Positions 57,051 through 64,000 of a stretch of 64,000 nt of DNA are shown here, one piece after another. The number at the start of each line of letters is the position of its first letter. Within the stretch, counting starts at the first letter, position 1. The notes under the pieces were generated by a model, which worked only from the letters and a program-made list of their open reading frames with translations, made no database searches and was not told the origin of the DNA. This stretch comes from Candidatus Borrelia undatumii. GTDB taxonomy: Bacteria > Spirochaetota > Spirochaetia > Borreliales > Borreliaceae. The translations under genes and the position numbers were made by a program. The DNA lies in the NCBI RefSeq assembly GCF_020882015.2, contig NZ_CP086555.2, positions 124,001 through 188,000 of the forward strand, given 5' to 3'.

Positions 57051-57254
57051 AATAATAATCCTTCAAACAAAATCCCAAGAAGCCAACACAGAAACACCTT
57101 ATTTAGCGCTATTTTATAAGATGGAACTTTCACCCTTAACTTCTGATTAACCTCCAGGCAATCATCCGTTAAGAAAATAATCAAGTCCCCAACTTTAGTA
57201 AGATGTCGCAAAAAATAACTCTAATTTCCATAATTGAACTTCTCAGGAACTTCT

Positions 57255-57602
57255 TTAATCTTTTATCTCGTATACTATTTTTTTAAAAGCTTCCATATCC
57301 TCAATCGCCAGGTTAGACAAAACTTTTCTATTAAGTCTAATATCAGCCTTCCTTAAGCCTTCCACAAATCTTGAATAGCTAAGCCCCATGCCCGTTAAAG
57401 CAGCAGACATCCTTGCAATCCATAAACTTCTAAAGTCCCTCTTCCTAGTCTTCCTGTCTCTGGTAGCATACATCATACCCTTACGAAGAGTATCCTTAGC
57501 CTTCTTGTAATTACTCTTCTTAGTTCCCCAAAACCCCTTAGTTTTCTTTAAAATTCTCCTCCGCCTGGCAACATGAACCACTCCATTCTTCACTCTAGCC
57601 AT
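57255..57602 (-). CDS. rplT: Large subunit ribosomal protein L20
   Basis: 115 residues, a complete L20: MARVKNGVVHVARRRRILKKTKGFWGTKKSNYK, ARMSAALTGMGLSYSRFVEGLRKADI. In many bacteria L20 represses the infC-rpmI-rplT transcript by binding it; I see no such leader here beyond the 20-nt rpmI-rplT gap. Third gene of the operon. Confidence 0.98.
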   Translation of the reverse strand: MARVKNGVVHVARRRRILKKTKGFWGTKKSNYKKAKDTLRKGMMYATRDRKTRKRDFRSLWIARMSAALTGMGLSYSRFVEGLRKADIRLNRKVLSNLAIEDMEAFKKIVYEIKD

Positions 57603-57622
57603 ATAATCTCCTCAAACAAACG

Positions 57623-57820
57623 TTAAGCATAAGGCAGCAAGGTTCTAATCCTCTTAACCTCAGAACTCGAAAGCACACCCGCCTTACCCAAGTGCCTCTT
57701 CCTCTTGGAAGACTTCTTCGTCAAGATATGCCTCAAATCTTGCTTCTTGTACTTTACTTTACCCTTTGAAGTAAAAGAATACCTCTTACTCGCGCTCTTA
57801 CGAGTCTTCATCTTTGACAT
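57623..57820 (-). CDS. rpmI: Large subunit ribosomal protein L35
   Basis: 65 residues: [26 protein letters not shown] and [16 protein letters not shown], the L35 pattern. GAGGAGG precedes the ATG by about 5 nt. Lies 15 nt after infC. Confidence 0.97.
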   Translation of the reverse strand: MSKMKTRKSASKRYSFTSKGKVKYKKQDLRHILTKKSSKRKRHLGKAGVLSSSEVKRIRTLLPYA

Positions 57821-57835
57821 TCACACCTCCTCTCG

Positions 57836-58390
57836 TTACTTCCTAGACTTAGGCGCAACAACCAAAAACATCGTCTTGCCCTCCATTTTAGCTGGTGATT
57901 CTAGACTATAATTAACATCTCCAACCCTCTCAAGAACATTTTCCAAAATTCCATACCCCAAGTGAGTATGAGCAAGCTCACGCCCCCTAAATCTTATAGT
58001 AACCTTTACCTTATTTCCTTCCTTAAGAAATCCCAAAATATTTCTAGACTTAAAATCAAGGTCATGAGTATCTATTTTAGGTTGCATCCTAACCTCTTTA
58101 AGTTTAATTATCCGTTGGCTCTTTTTCTGCTCCTTCTGCTTCTTCTCCTGGTGAAACTTGTACTTCCCATAATCAATTATTTTACAGACTGGAGGCAAAA
58201 CATTCGGCGAAACCTCAACCAAATCAAGCTCAGCCTCACTAGCACGCCTAATGGCCTCCTCAATTGGCAACACAGACTGAGTTCCATCTTCAAAAACAAC
58301 CCTAACCTCACTAGCCTTAATTTTATGATTAATCCTTAACTCCCGCTCTCCTGACTTAACCCTATCCCTACCGGAACTCCTATTTATCAT
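57836..58390 (-). CDS. infC: Translation initiation factor IF-3
   Basis: 184 residues, with [14 protein letters not shown], the linker [26 protein letters not shown] and the C-domain [17 protein letters not shown]-3 checks start-codon fidelity and is itself often autoregulated through a rare start codon; here the start is a normal ATG at 58390, but GAGGAG is 13 nt away and an in-frame ATG-TGC-TTT-TAG lies directly before the ATG. First gene of the infC-rpmI-rplT set. Confidence 0.96.
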   Translation of the reverse strand: MINRSSGRDRVKSGERELRINHKIKASEVRVVFEDGTQSVLPIEEAIRRASEAELDLVEVSPNVLPPVCKIIDYGKYKFHQEKKQKEQKKSQRIIKLKEVRMQPKIDTHDLDFKSRNILGFLKEGNKVKVTIRFRGRELAHTHLGYGILENVLERVGDVNYSLESPAKMEGKTMFLVVAPKSRK

Positions 58391-58430
58391 CTAAAAGCAC
58401 ATACTCCTCAAACAATACTCTGATTGATTA

Positions 58431-58459
58431 ATTCTAATATACCTTTATAAAAAAGTAAA
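58431..58459 (-). promoter_or_regulatory. infC operon promoter
   Basis: Minus strand: TTTACT (58454-58459), 17-bp spacer, TAGAAT (58431-58436). Start expected near 58424, a leader of about 33 nt. Confidence 0.6.
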
Positions 58460-58521
58460 TTAAAATACACACCTGCTTGAACACAGTAACAAAAAGTATT
58501 TTGCAAACAATCAGAATTTAA

Positions 58522-58550
58522 TTGATTAATGGATAATTTAAAAATATAAT
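58522..58550 (+). promoter_or_regulatory. Promoter of the membrane-protein gene, leaderless
   Basis: TTGATT (58522-58527), 17-bp spacer, perfect TATAAT (58545-58550). The ATG at 58560 is 9 nt downstream, so the mRNA should have 0-3 nt of leader, and no Shine-Dalgarno exists. Confidence 0.65.
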
Positions 58551-58559
58551 TTAGTTACC

Positions 58560-59216
58560 ATGAATATATTCTTACTGGTAAGCCTTCCTTTGGTTCTGGC
58601 GATCTACACATCAATAAGATATCCTCTGTTAAGAAAAATTAAACGAAATCATACATATTCGATGATATCGCTATTTGGTATGACTATTTTTTTCTCTTTA
58701 TACCTAGTCGAAGAGTTCATTTTGTACAAAACGTTAGAAATAAACTACAGAACAAGCTTATGCCTGGCAATCTCAATATTAATAAAAGAACACTTGTATT
58801 ACTATGTCTTTCCGTTATTAATTTTTATATTCTTTTTTACATTTAATCCAAATTCACAGCTTAAAAATAGCCCATTGTCTTTATTATATTTCGCATTTGG
58901 AGTTATTTTTGCCAAAAATTTAGAATTAATCATTATGAATAGTAAAGTTTTTGGTACATACGAATACATAAAAATACCTATGTTACACATAATGGAATTA
59001 GTGTTTACAGCAATAATATGTGAGAGAGGGGTACGCCTTTCCGTAATGCATAATACAAATGGATACAAACTCATTTTTGTTCCCCTCTTATTACTGGAAG
59101 CAATTATTACACTTTTGAAAGTATTAATTTTAATTAACATGCAATTCTATTCTTTATTAATAGCAACAGCAATACTGGGGATTATGGCTTTAAACAAAAA
59201 ATTGTTGAAGCATTAA
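58560..59216 (+). CDS. Multi-pass membrane protein, function unknown
   Basis: 218 residues with about six or seven hydrophobic segments. A Lys/Asn-rich C-terminus (ALNKKLLKH) points to a cytoplasmic tail. I recognise no family. It starts directly after its -10 box and is followed after 6 nt by a lipoprotein gene, making an operon of two or three genes with the FlaA-like gene. Position matches BB0191. Confidence 0.65.
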   Translation: MNIFLLVSLPLVLAIYTSIRYPLLRKIKRNHTYSMISLFGMTIFFSLYLVEEFILYKTLEINYRTSLCLAISILIKEHLYYYVFPLLIFIFFFTFNPNSQLKNSPLSLLYFAFGVIFAKNLELIIMNSKVFGTYEYIKIPMLHIMELVFTAIICERGVRLSVMHNTNGYKLIFVPLLLLEAIITLLKVLILINMQFYSLLIATAILGIMALNKKLLKH

Positions 59217-59222
59217 AAACAG

Positions 59223-59963
59223 ATGCTAAAGACAGGTACGACTCTTATTATCTTGCTCGTTTTGCTTTCATTGTTCTGTTGTAAAGTAAATAAGATTATA
59301 GGTAAAAATTTCGATCATATAATCGTCTTCTCAGATGCAACTGCATACTTTTTCAAAATTAAAAATGATCCATTTATACAAGAGGATACATTATTCATAA
59401 ACGAAAGAGACATTGAAATGATTAAAGATAATTTAAATAATGTTGATAAGATACTATTAACACATAAAACAACTAATGAAGTTCTTAATAAAGATAAAAT
59501 AAGGGAAAAAATTTTTCTTCTCTCCGACATCAAATTTTCACTAAAAAAAGCCATTGATTTTATATTCACTAACTCCCTGACACCCCCTTTAGTCTCATTG
59601 GTAATGAGAGATAGCACCTTAAACAAAGAAGATTCAGAACACTTGGAAAAAAATGCAAAAGAACAAAATGTAAACCTCATTACAATCAACAATGGAAATA
59701 TACAGTATTTAAAAAATTTCATTACTCCTGAAATAAAAATAGTTGTCCTACTCTCAATGAAAAATAGTCATATCTATTTAAAAAGATTATCAAGCTCACC
59801 ATTTTTTAAAAAAATAGACTTTATACTAATTGGAGATACTAGGAAAAATTTAAAAGAAATTAATTCAAGATACGTAATCGGAATTAATGAATTGGATCTA
59901 ATAGACATTGTAAAAAAAATTGATAAAAATTTTCACTATGAATTAAATATATACAAAAGATAA
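59223..59963 (+). CDS. Putative lipoprotein, function unknown
   Basis: 246-residue precursor: MLKTGTTLIILLVLLSLFCC has the lipobox LLSLFCC. Alternating beta-alpha segments (HIIVFSDATAYFFKI, IDFILIGDTRKN, KDLNIVVLLSMKNSHIYLKRL-like) suggest a periplasmic binding-protein type I fold, by eye only. It lies between a membrane protein and the FlaA-like gene. Position matches BB0192. Confidence 0.65.
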   Translation: MLKTGTTLIILLVLLSLFCCKVNKIIGKNFDHIIVFSDATAYFFKIKNDPFIQEDTLFINERDIEMIKDNLNNVDKILLTHKTTNEVLNKDKIREKIFLLSDIKFSLKKAIDFIFTNSLTPPLVSLVMRDSTLNKEDSEHLEKNAKEQNVNLITINNGNIQYLKNFITPEIKIVVLLSMKNSHIYLKRLSSSPFFKKIDFILIGDTRKNLKEINSRYVIGINELDLIDIVKKIDKNFHYELNIYKR

Positions 59964-60018
59964 TATGCTATTCTAGTATAGTAAACAATATTTAGTTTCA
60001 AATTAGAAGGATTTTAAT

Positions 60019-60663
60019 ATGATAAAGATTTTAGCGGTGTTGCTTGCTTTTGTTAATGTTTGCGCATTCACACAAAATACCAATCAAAAGGATAATGAAC
60101 AAGGACAGAGGGAGCATATTCTTTCTACGATGGAAGATCCATTTGATTTTCATTTAAGATTTTTTACCGAAAGGATTAATCCTTTGTTCGCTAGATTTAA
60201 AAATAATAATGATGCAACTCAAGATAACAAATTTGTATCAGCAGTCAGGTATATTACTTCTAGAAGCGACAGTGAACTAAACCTAGAGCCAGATAAGCAG
60301 ATGATAATACCTGGTATTGTTAAAAGCATCTCTTTATGGGTAGATGGAAGAGAAAATAACACAGAAATTTTTGCAATATTAAAAGATTCATCAGGGACTT
60401 TTCACTCGATTCCCTTTAAAGCAGAAGACAGTGGTTCTAAACTTAACTTTCTTGGATGGAAAAAACTCACAGCATATATTCCAAAAAACTTCATCCAAAA
60501 AACACATAAGTTTAAAAAAGAGACTAAAGATTCAGAATTAATAAGAATAAAAATAATACCTGAGCACAGAATAAATTATGAACCGCAATATATATACTTA
60601 TCAGAACTGAGGGCAATAATTGATGAACAAAATACATCAACTACTTATGATGACAATTGGTAA
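60019..60663 (+). CDS. FlaA-like periplasmic protein
   Basis: 214-residue precursor with a signal peptide (MIKILAVLLAFVNVCAF). The part around 90-205 has the FlaA fold pattern: PGIVKSISLWVDGRENNTEIFAILKD, NFLGWKKLTAYIPKNF and YIYLSELRAIID. This is the hallmark of spirochaete FlaA, the minor outer filament sheath protein, though the true flaA lies elsewhere in Borrelia genomes. GAAGGA precedes the ATG by 8 nt. Its stop overlaps the tatD stop by 19 nt. Confidence 0.7.
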   Translation: MIKILAVLLAFVNVCAFTQNTNQKDNEQGQREHILSTMEDPFDFHLRFFTERINPLFARFKNNNDATQDNKFVSAVRYITSRSDSELNLEPDKQMIIPGIVKSISLWVDGRENNTEIFAILKDSSGTFHSIPFKAEDSGSKLNFLGWKKLTAYIPKNFIQKTHKFKKETKDSELIRIKIIPEHRINYEPQYIYLSELRAIIDEQNTSTTYDDNW

Positions 60664-61454
60664 AAATTTTTAAATAAATCTTTAAAGTTGTGATACAACA
60701 TACTTGAAATACTTTCTGCATCACAGCTTTTAATTTTTGCGACCTCACAGCATGTATACCCTAAAAAAAGAGGAGCATTTGTCTTGCCCCTTAGGGGAAC
60801 TGGCGCTAGAAATGGACTATCTGTTTCGATTAAGATATCGCCAACGCTTAGTTTTCTTAAAACTTCTCTTAAAGATCCTGAATTTTTAAAAGTTAAATTA
60901 CCTGCAAAAGATACTTTAAACCCAAAATCAATAAACTTCTTAGCATACTCATAAGTACCAGAATAACAGTGAAGTATCCCGCCGCTCAAAAACCTGGAAG
61001 ATTTAATAGTGTCATACACATCATCATAAGCCTCTCTAACATGTAAAATAACAGGTTTTTTATATTTAATAGCCAAATCTAGCTGAATATTTAAAGTCTC
61101 AATCTGATCTTTTTTATTATCTGATTTTAAGTAATCAAGACCAATCTCACCGACAGCAATAACATTTTCATTTGCCAGGATATTATCAAGTAATTCAAAA
61201 TCACCTCTTAAAGCTTCGCCTAGGGGATGAATTCCAGCTGTAAGTGAAACACTAGAATAAGCATCTAAAAGCTGCTTTCTCTCATAAAAATCACTAGGAT
61301 GTATACCAACATCAAGAAAATAACAAAATCCATTATTCAAGCACTTATTAATAACGTAATGTACATCTATAGACTTCTTCTTAAGCTCGTTAAAATGAAC
61401 ATGGGTATCTACCAATTTATCAAAAAAAATAGATCTTTCAAATTCAAGACTCAT
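60645..61454 (-). CDS. tatD: TatD-family DNase/metal hydrolase
   Basis: 269 residues. Metal motifs: DTHVHFNELKK, GEIGLDY, LHVREAYDDV, GILHCYSG and ETDSPFLAPVPLRGK. TatD nucleases act on DNA 3' ends and repair. Overlaps the FlaA-like gene's end by 19 nt and the TPR gene by 4 nt. Confidence 0.94.
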   Translation of the reverse strand: MSLEFERSIFFDKLVDTHVHFNELKKKSIDVHYVINKCLNNGFCYFLDVGIHPSDFYERKQLLDAYSSVSLTAGIHPLGEALRGDFELLDNILANENVIAVGEIGLDYLKSDNKKDQIETLNIQLDLAIKYKKPVILHVREAYDDVYDTIKSSRFLSGGILHCYSGTYEYAKKFIDFGFKVSFAGNLTFKNSGSLREVLRKLSVGDILIETDSPFLAPVPLRGKTNAPLFLGYTCCEVAKIKSCDAESISSMLYHNFKDLFKNFYQLSS

Positions 61455-62593
61455 AAGTTCATCTTCTTTTTAAGCTCATCAATGTAGTCAATAATGGCAA
61501 CATTTTTCATCCCTAATTGCAAAAACCTTGATAAAATATCTACAGCGCTCTCAATCTGCCCCATTGCTTCATAGCATTCAGCAGCATTAATGTACAATAT
61601 TGAATTTTTAGGATTACTCTTTATAAGACTTTTAATAGCGGCCAGTGCTTCCTCGTATTGCCCCTTCTCCTTTTGCAATAAAGCAAGCCCCAGCATGGCA
61701 AACATATCAAAATCAACATCGAGAGCTTTCTTATAATACTCCTGTGACTTTTCATAATCCTTCAAGTACCTATATATATCCCCTACCCTTGTTAAAACCA
61801 AGTTGTTCTTCGGATCTTTTTCTAGTATTTCAAGCCAATATTTTAAAGCTTCATTGTAATCTTTATTTCCCCTATAGCAATCAGCAAGCCCAAAAACAGC
61901 ATAAAAATTATTTGGAGAAACCTCCAATGCTTTTTTAAAAAAATAAATTCCTTTACCATATTCCTTTAACTTTCTGTAACAATTACCAATTGAAGTTAAG
62001 ACACGAACATCGATCTTAGCACGATTTATCTCATACATCTTAAGCCAATACTTCAAAGCTCCCTTGTACTCTTTAAAGTCATAATATAAATGCCCAATGC
62101 CAACAAGAGCATAATCATTATCGGGAGCAAGCTCTACTACCCTTAAATAAGCTTGTCTAGACTTTTGAAAATTCTTTAGCTTTCGATAAGAAGCAGCAAC
62201 TCTTGTCAAAACAGTAATATTTTCAGGGTCATATTTTAAATACTCCTCCCATATATCCGTAGCTTTCTTATAATCTTCCAAATTTTTATAACAATCCCCT
62301 AAACCAAAAAGTGCATAATTATTATTTAAATGCTTCGAAAGGCATCTTTGATAGTAAACTATCGCTTTATCAAAATTCCTCTTTTTTCTCTCAATATCTC
62401 CAAGCCCAACAAGAGCATAATTATTGCCATTGTCCTTTTCTAAAATATCATTAAACAACGCCTCTGCTTCAGCAAGCCTCTCTTCCTTTATCAACTGGTA
62501 CCCTCTCTTGGATTTCTCAGTAACATCAAGAAGTTTATTATCGGAAACCCGCGATACATCTTCAAGACCACCTAAAAGTTCCTTTTCCAACAT
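61451..62593 (-). CDS. TPR-repeat protein
   Basis: 380 residues consisting of about ten TPR units of 34 residues (e.g. NNYALFGLGDCYKNLEDYKK). Units resemble each other in pairs or threes, as if built by duplication of a block. No signal peptide. ATG at 62593 has AAAGGGG 5 nt upstream; an in-frame TTG at 62608 overlaps that site. Probably a cytoplasmic scaffold, last in front of tatD in one operon. Position matches BB0195. Confidence 0.85.
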   Translation of the reverse strand: MLEKELLGGLEDVSRVSDNKLLDVTEKSKRGYQLIKEERLAEAEALFNDILEKDNGNNYALVGLGDIERKKRNFDKAIVYYQRCLSKHLNNNYALFGLGDCYKNLEDYKKATDIWEEYLKYDPENITVLTRVAASYRKLKNFQKSRQAYLRVVELAPDNDYALVGIGHLYYDFKEYKGALKYWLKMYEINRAKIDVRVLTSIGNCYRKLKEYGKGIYFFKKALEVSPNNFYAVFGLADCYRGNKDYNEALKYWLEILEKDPKNNLVLTRVGDIYRYLKDYEKSQEYYKKALDVDFDMFAMLGLALLQKEKGQYEEALAAIKSLIKSNPKNSILYINAAECYEAMGQIESAVDILSRFLQLGMKNVAIIDYIDELKKKMNL

Positions 62594-62888
62594 AAATACC
62601 CCTTTCAACTGGTTTATTAAAGATAATAACTCAAATCACTCCACATATGTCACTAAAACACACAAATTAAACCCACACAACAAAACACGCCGAGGCATTA
62701 ATAAATCTTTAATATCCAATATTGATAATACACATTATATAAAAAATTAAAAAAATATACTTAAATTTACAAACTAAAATTTTACTTAAATCCAAACTAA
62801 AACCCTCCTATATAAAATTTAGGGTCAATTATAACAAAAAATTCAAAATTAGGATAAAATGTTACTACCCATTAGGAGAAAAATTAAA

Positions 62889-63962
62889 ATGTTTTTAAGT
62901 AAACTAGATCCGGTTGAAAACAAGATAAAAATACTTGAAGATAAATTACGGGACGCAAGTTTGATTAGAAATCAAAAAGAATACGCAAAAGTAGTGAAGG
63001 AATATAGCTACCTAGAAAAAATTAAAGAACAAAAAGACAAATACGAGAAGATACTACACCACATTGAAGAAAACAAAAAAATTCTTTCTGAGGAAGAAAA
63101 TTTAGAAATGAGGGAGATGATAAGACAAGAACTGGCCTCTTTAAGTCTTCAAAAAGATGAGACTGAACGCAGGCTTAAAGTCTTGCTCTTGCCTCAAGAC
63201 GAGAACGACAGTAAAAATATTATAATTGAAATTAGGGCCGGAACGGGCGGAGAAGAGGCCGCACTTTTCGCAAGTAATCTCTACGAGATGTATACAAAAT
63301 ATTCTGAGAAAAAGAAATGGAAAACAGAGCTTATTAACTTTAATGAGACAGAACTTGGAGGTTTTAAAGAAGTAAGCTTTGAAGTAAAGGGTAAAGATGT
63401 GTTTAAGAAACTAAAAAACGAAAGCGGGGTCCACAGAGTTCAAAGGGTACCTATAACAGAATCTAGTGGAAGACTTCAAACTTCTGCTGCAACTGTCGCC
63501 GTGCTCCCTGAAGTTGAAGATACCGATATTGAAATTAACGAAAAAGACTTAAGGATAGACGTTTATAGATCTTCTGGTGCAGGTGGACAGCATGTTAATA
63601 CAACAGACTCTGCTGTTAGAATCACACATTTACCTACAGGAATTGTGGTGCAGTGTCAAAATGAGAGAAGTCAACACAAAAACAAAGATCAAGCAATGAA
63701 AATTTTAAGAGCTAGACTATATGAATTTGAAGATATTAAGAAGCAAGAACAACGTTCAAGTGATAGAAAACAGCAAGTAGGCTCAGGTGATAGATCTGAA
63801 AGAATTAGAACGTACAATTTTCCACAAAACAGAGTAACAGACCACCGGGCAAACATTAGTCTTTATAAGTTGGAAGAAATTATGCAGGGAGAACTTGATT
63901 CTCTCCTTGACACGTTAGCCTTGGAACTTCAAGAAAGAGCTTTAAAGAATAACTCAATATGA
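62889..63962 (+). CDS. prfA: Peptide chain release factor 1
   Basis: 357 residues: [18 protein letters not shown], the codon-reading region [18 protein letters not shown] and the GGQ motif [13 protein letters not shown] that triggers peptide release. RF1 reads UAA and UAG. ATG at 62889 has TAGGAG 10 nt upstream; the in-frame upstream ATG-like start at 62859 is not supported. The GGQ Gln is the target of PrmC, encoded next. Confidence 0.97.
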   Translation: MFLSKLDPVENKIKILEDKLRDASLIRNQKEYAKVVKEYSYLEKIKEQKDKYEKILHHIEENKKILSEEENLEMREMIRQELASLSLQKDETERRLKVLLLPQDENDSKNIIIEIRAGTGGEEAALFASNLYEMYTKYSEKKKWKTELINFNETELGGFKEVSFEVKGKDVFKKLKNESGVHRVQRVPITESSGRLQTSAATVAVLPEVEDTDIEINEKDLRIDVYRSSGAGGQHVNTTDSAVRITHLPTGIVVQCQNERSQHKNKDQAMKILRARLYEFEDIKKQEQRSSDRKQQVGSGDRSERIRTYNFPQNRVTDHRANISLYKLEEIMQGELDSLLDTLALELQERALKNNSI

Positions 63963-63971
63963 TTTCTTTAA

Positions 63972-64000
63972 ATGACAGTAGATGAAGCAATAAAGAATTC
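63972..64000 (+). CDS. prmC: Start of a gene, probably the RF1 methyltransferase PrmC (cut by the window)
   Basis: ATG at 63972 opens MTVDEAIKN and the window ends inside it. Position after prfA and the BB0197-like order point to prmC, which methylates the GGQ Gln of RF1. No ribosome site is obvious, so translational coupling to prfA is likely. Confidence 0.5.

Noticed and set aside
56921-57211. 96-codon minus-strand frame overlapping the 86-residue gene
   Set aside because: It covers most of the GTG-started gene in another frame, has a mixed hydrophobic/charged pattern without motif and no ribosome site; the 86-residue frame has AAGGA and overlaps tsaE in the operon manner.
58801-59140. Minus-strand 112-codon frame opposite the membrane-protein gene
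   Set aside because: The plus-strand frame has a consensus promoter at the correct distance and a membrane-protein hydrophobic pattern; the minus frame mirrors it.
1-64000. CRISPR array, insertion sequence, prophage or plasmid-type genes
   Set aside because: No repeat-spacer periodicity, transposase motif or phage gene was found; the content is core chromosome.

Overview
The window is a 64-kb piece of a spirochaete chromosome, almost certainly Borrelia of the relapsing-fever group. The evidence is the AT-rich sequence; a flagellin (flaB) with a short Gln/Ala/Pro-rich central region of relapsing-fever type; the SodA, MnSOD-type, as sole visible oxidative-defence gene; many short-lipobox lipoproteins (FSC, FFSC, FCC); and a gene order that, from memory, follows the B. 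burgdorferi stretch BB0134 to BB0197. I cannot name the species. No rRNA, tRNA, insertion sequence, prophage or CRISPR array is visible, and no gap between genes reaches 300 bases.

Layout. 0-6.6 kb: a TPR membrane protein, hisS, a class B penicillin-binding protein with a PASTA domain, and a long-chain acyl-CoA synthetase. 6.8-12.6 kb: the besC-besA-besB efflux operon with a small PII-like partner. 12.7-15.9 kb: yidD and the glycine betaine/proline transporter proV-proW-proX. 16-19.1 kb: flaB and fliD. 19.3-24.7 kb: nagA-nagB, sodA, secA. 24.8-29.8 kb: poorly known membrane proteins and lipoproteins, including a tandem pair of paralogues, then alr. 29.8-40 kb: a YD-like repeat protein, a 55-residue basic protein, a Ca2+/Na+ exchanger, a DUF4015 protein, malQ, an OmpA-like protein, dksA and infA. 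40-47.4 kb: a MoxR-Bat operon (moxR, DUF58, two VWA proteins, TPR lipoprotein, BatD). 47.4-51.3 kb: mnmE-mnmG-rsmG. 51.4-55.7 kb: flgN-flgK-flgL-fliW-csrA. 55.7-58.4 kb: tsaB, tsaE, rplT, rpmI, infC. 58.5-60.7 kb: membrane protein, lipoprotein and a FlaA-like protein. 60.6-64 kb: tatD, a TPR protein, prfA and the first codons of prmC.

How the parts work together. The flagellar parts (flaB, fliD, flgN/K/L, fliW, csrA and a FlaA-like gene) form one regulatory theme: flaB mRNA carries a hairpin with a GGGA loop and an ACGGAGGA ribosome site that look like CsrA targets, while CsrA and its antagonist FliW are encoded at the end of the hook-junction operon. A similar hairpin hides the flgK ribosome site and has not, to my knowledge, been described.

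What stands out beyond annotation: several genes (yidD, the OmpA-like gene, the gene at 58560) whose start codon lies 7-9 nt after a TATAAT box, which predicts leaderless mRNAs; a 5'-terminal hairpin plus a 17-codon leader ORF before a lipoprotein gene; a possible AUU start in besC; and convergent genes that overlap or nearly touch at their stops, leaving no room for terminators. No wholly new multi-gene system is evident; these regulatory features are the best leads.
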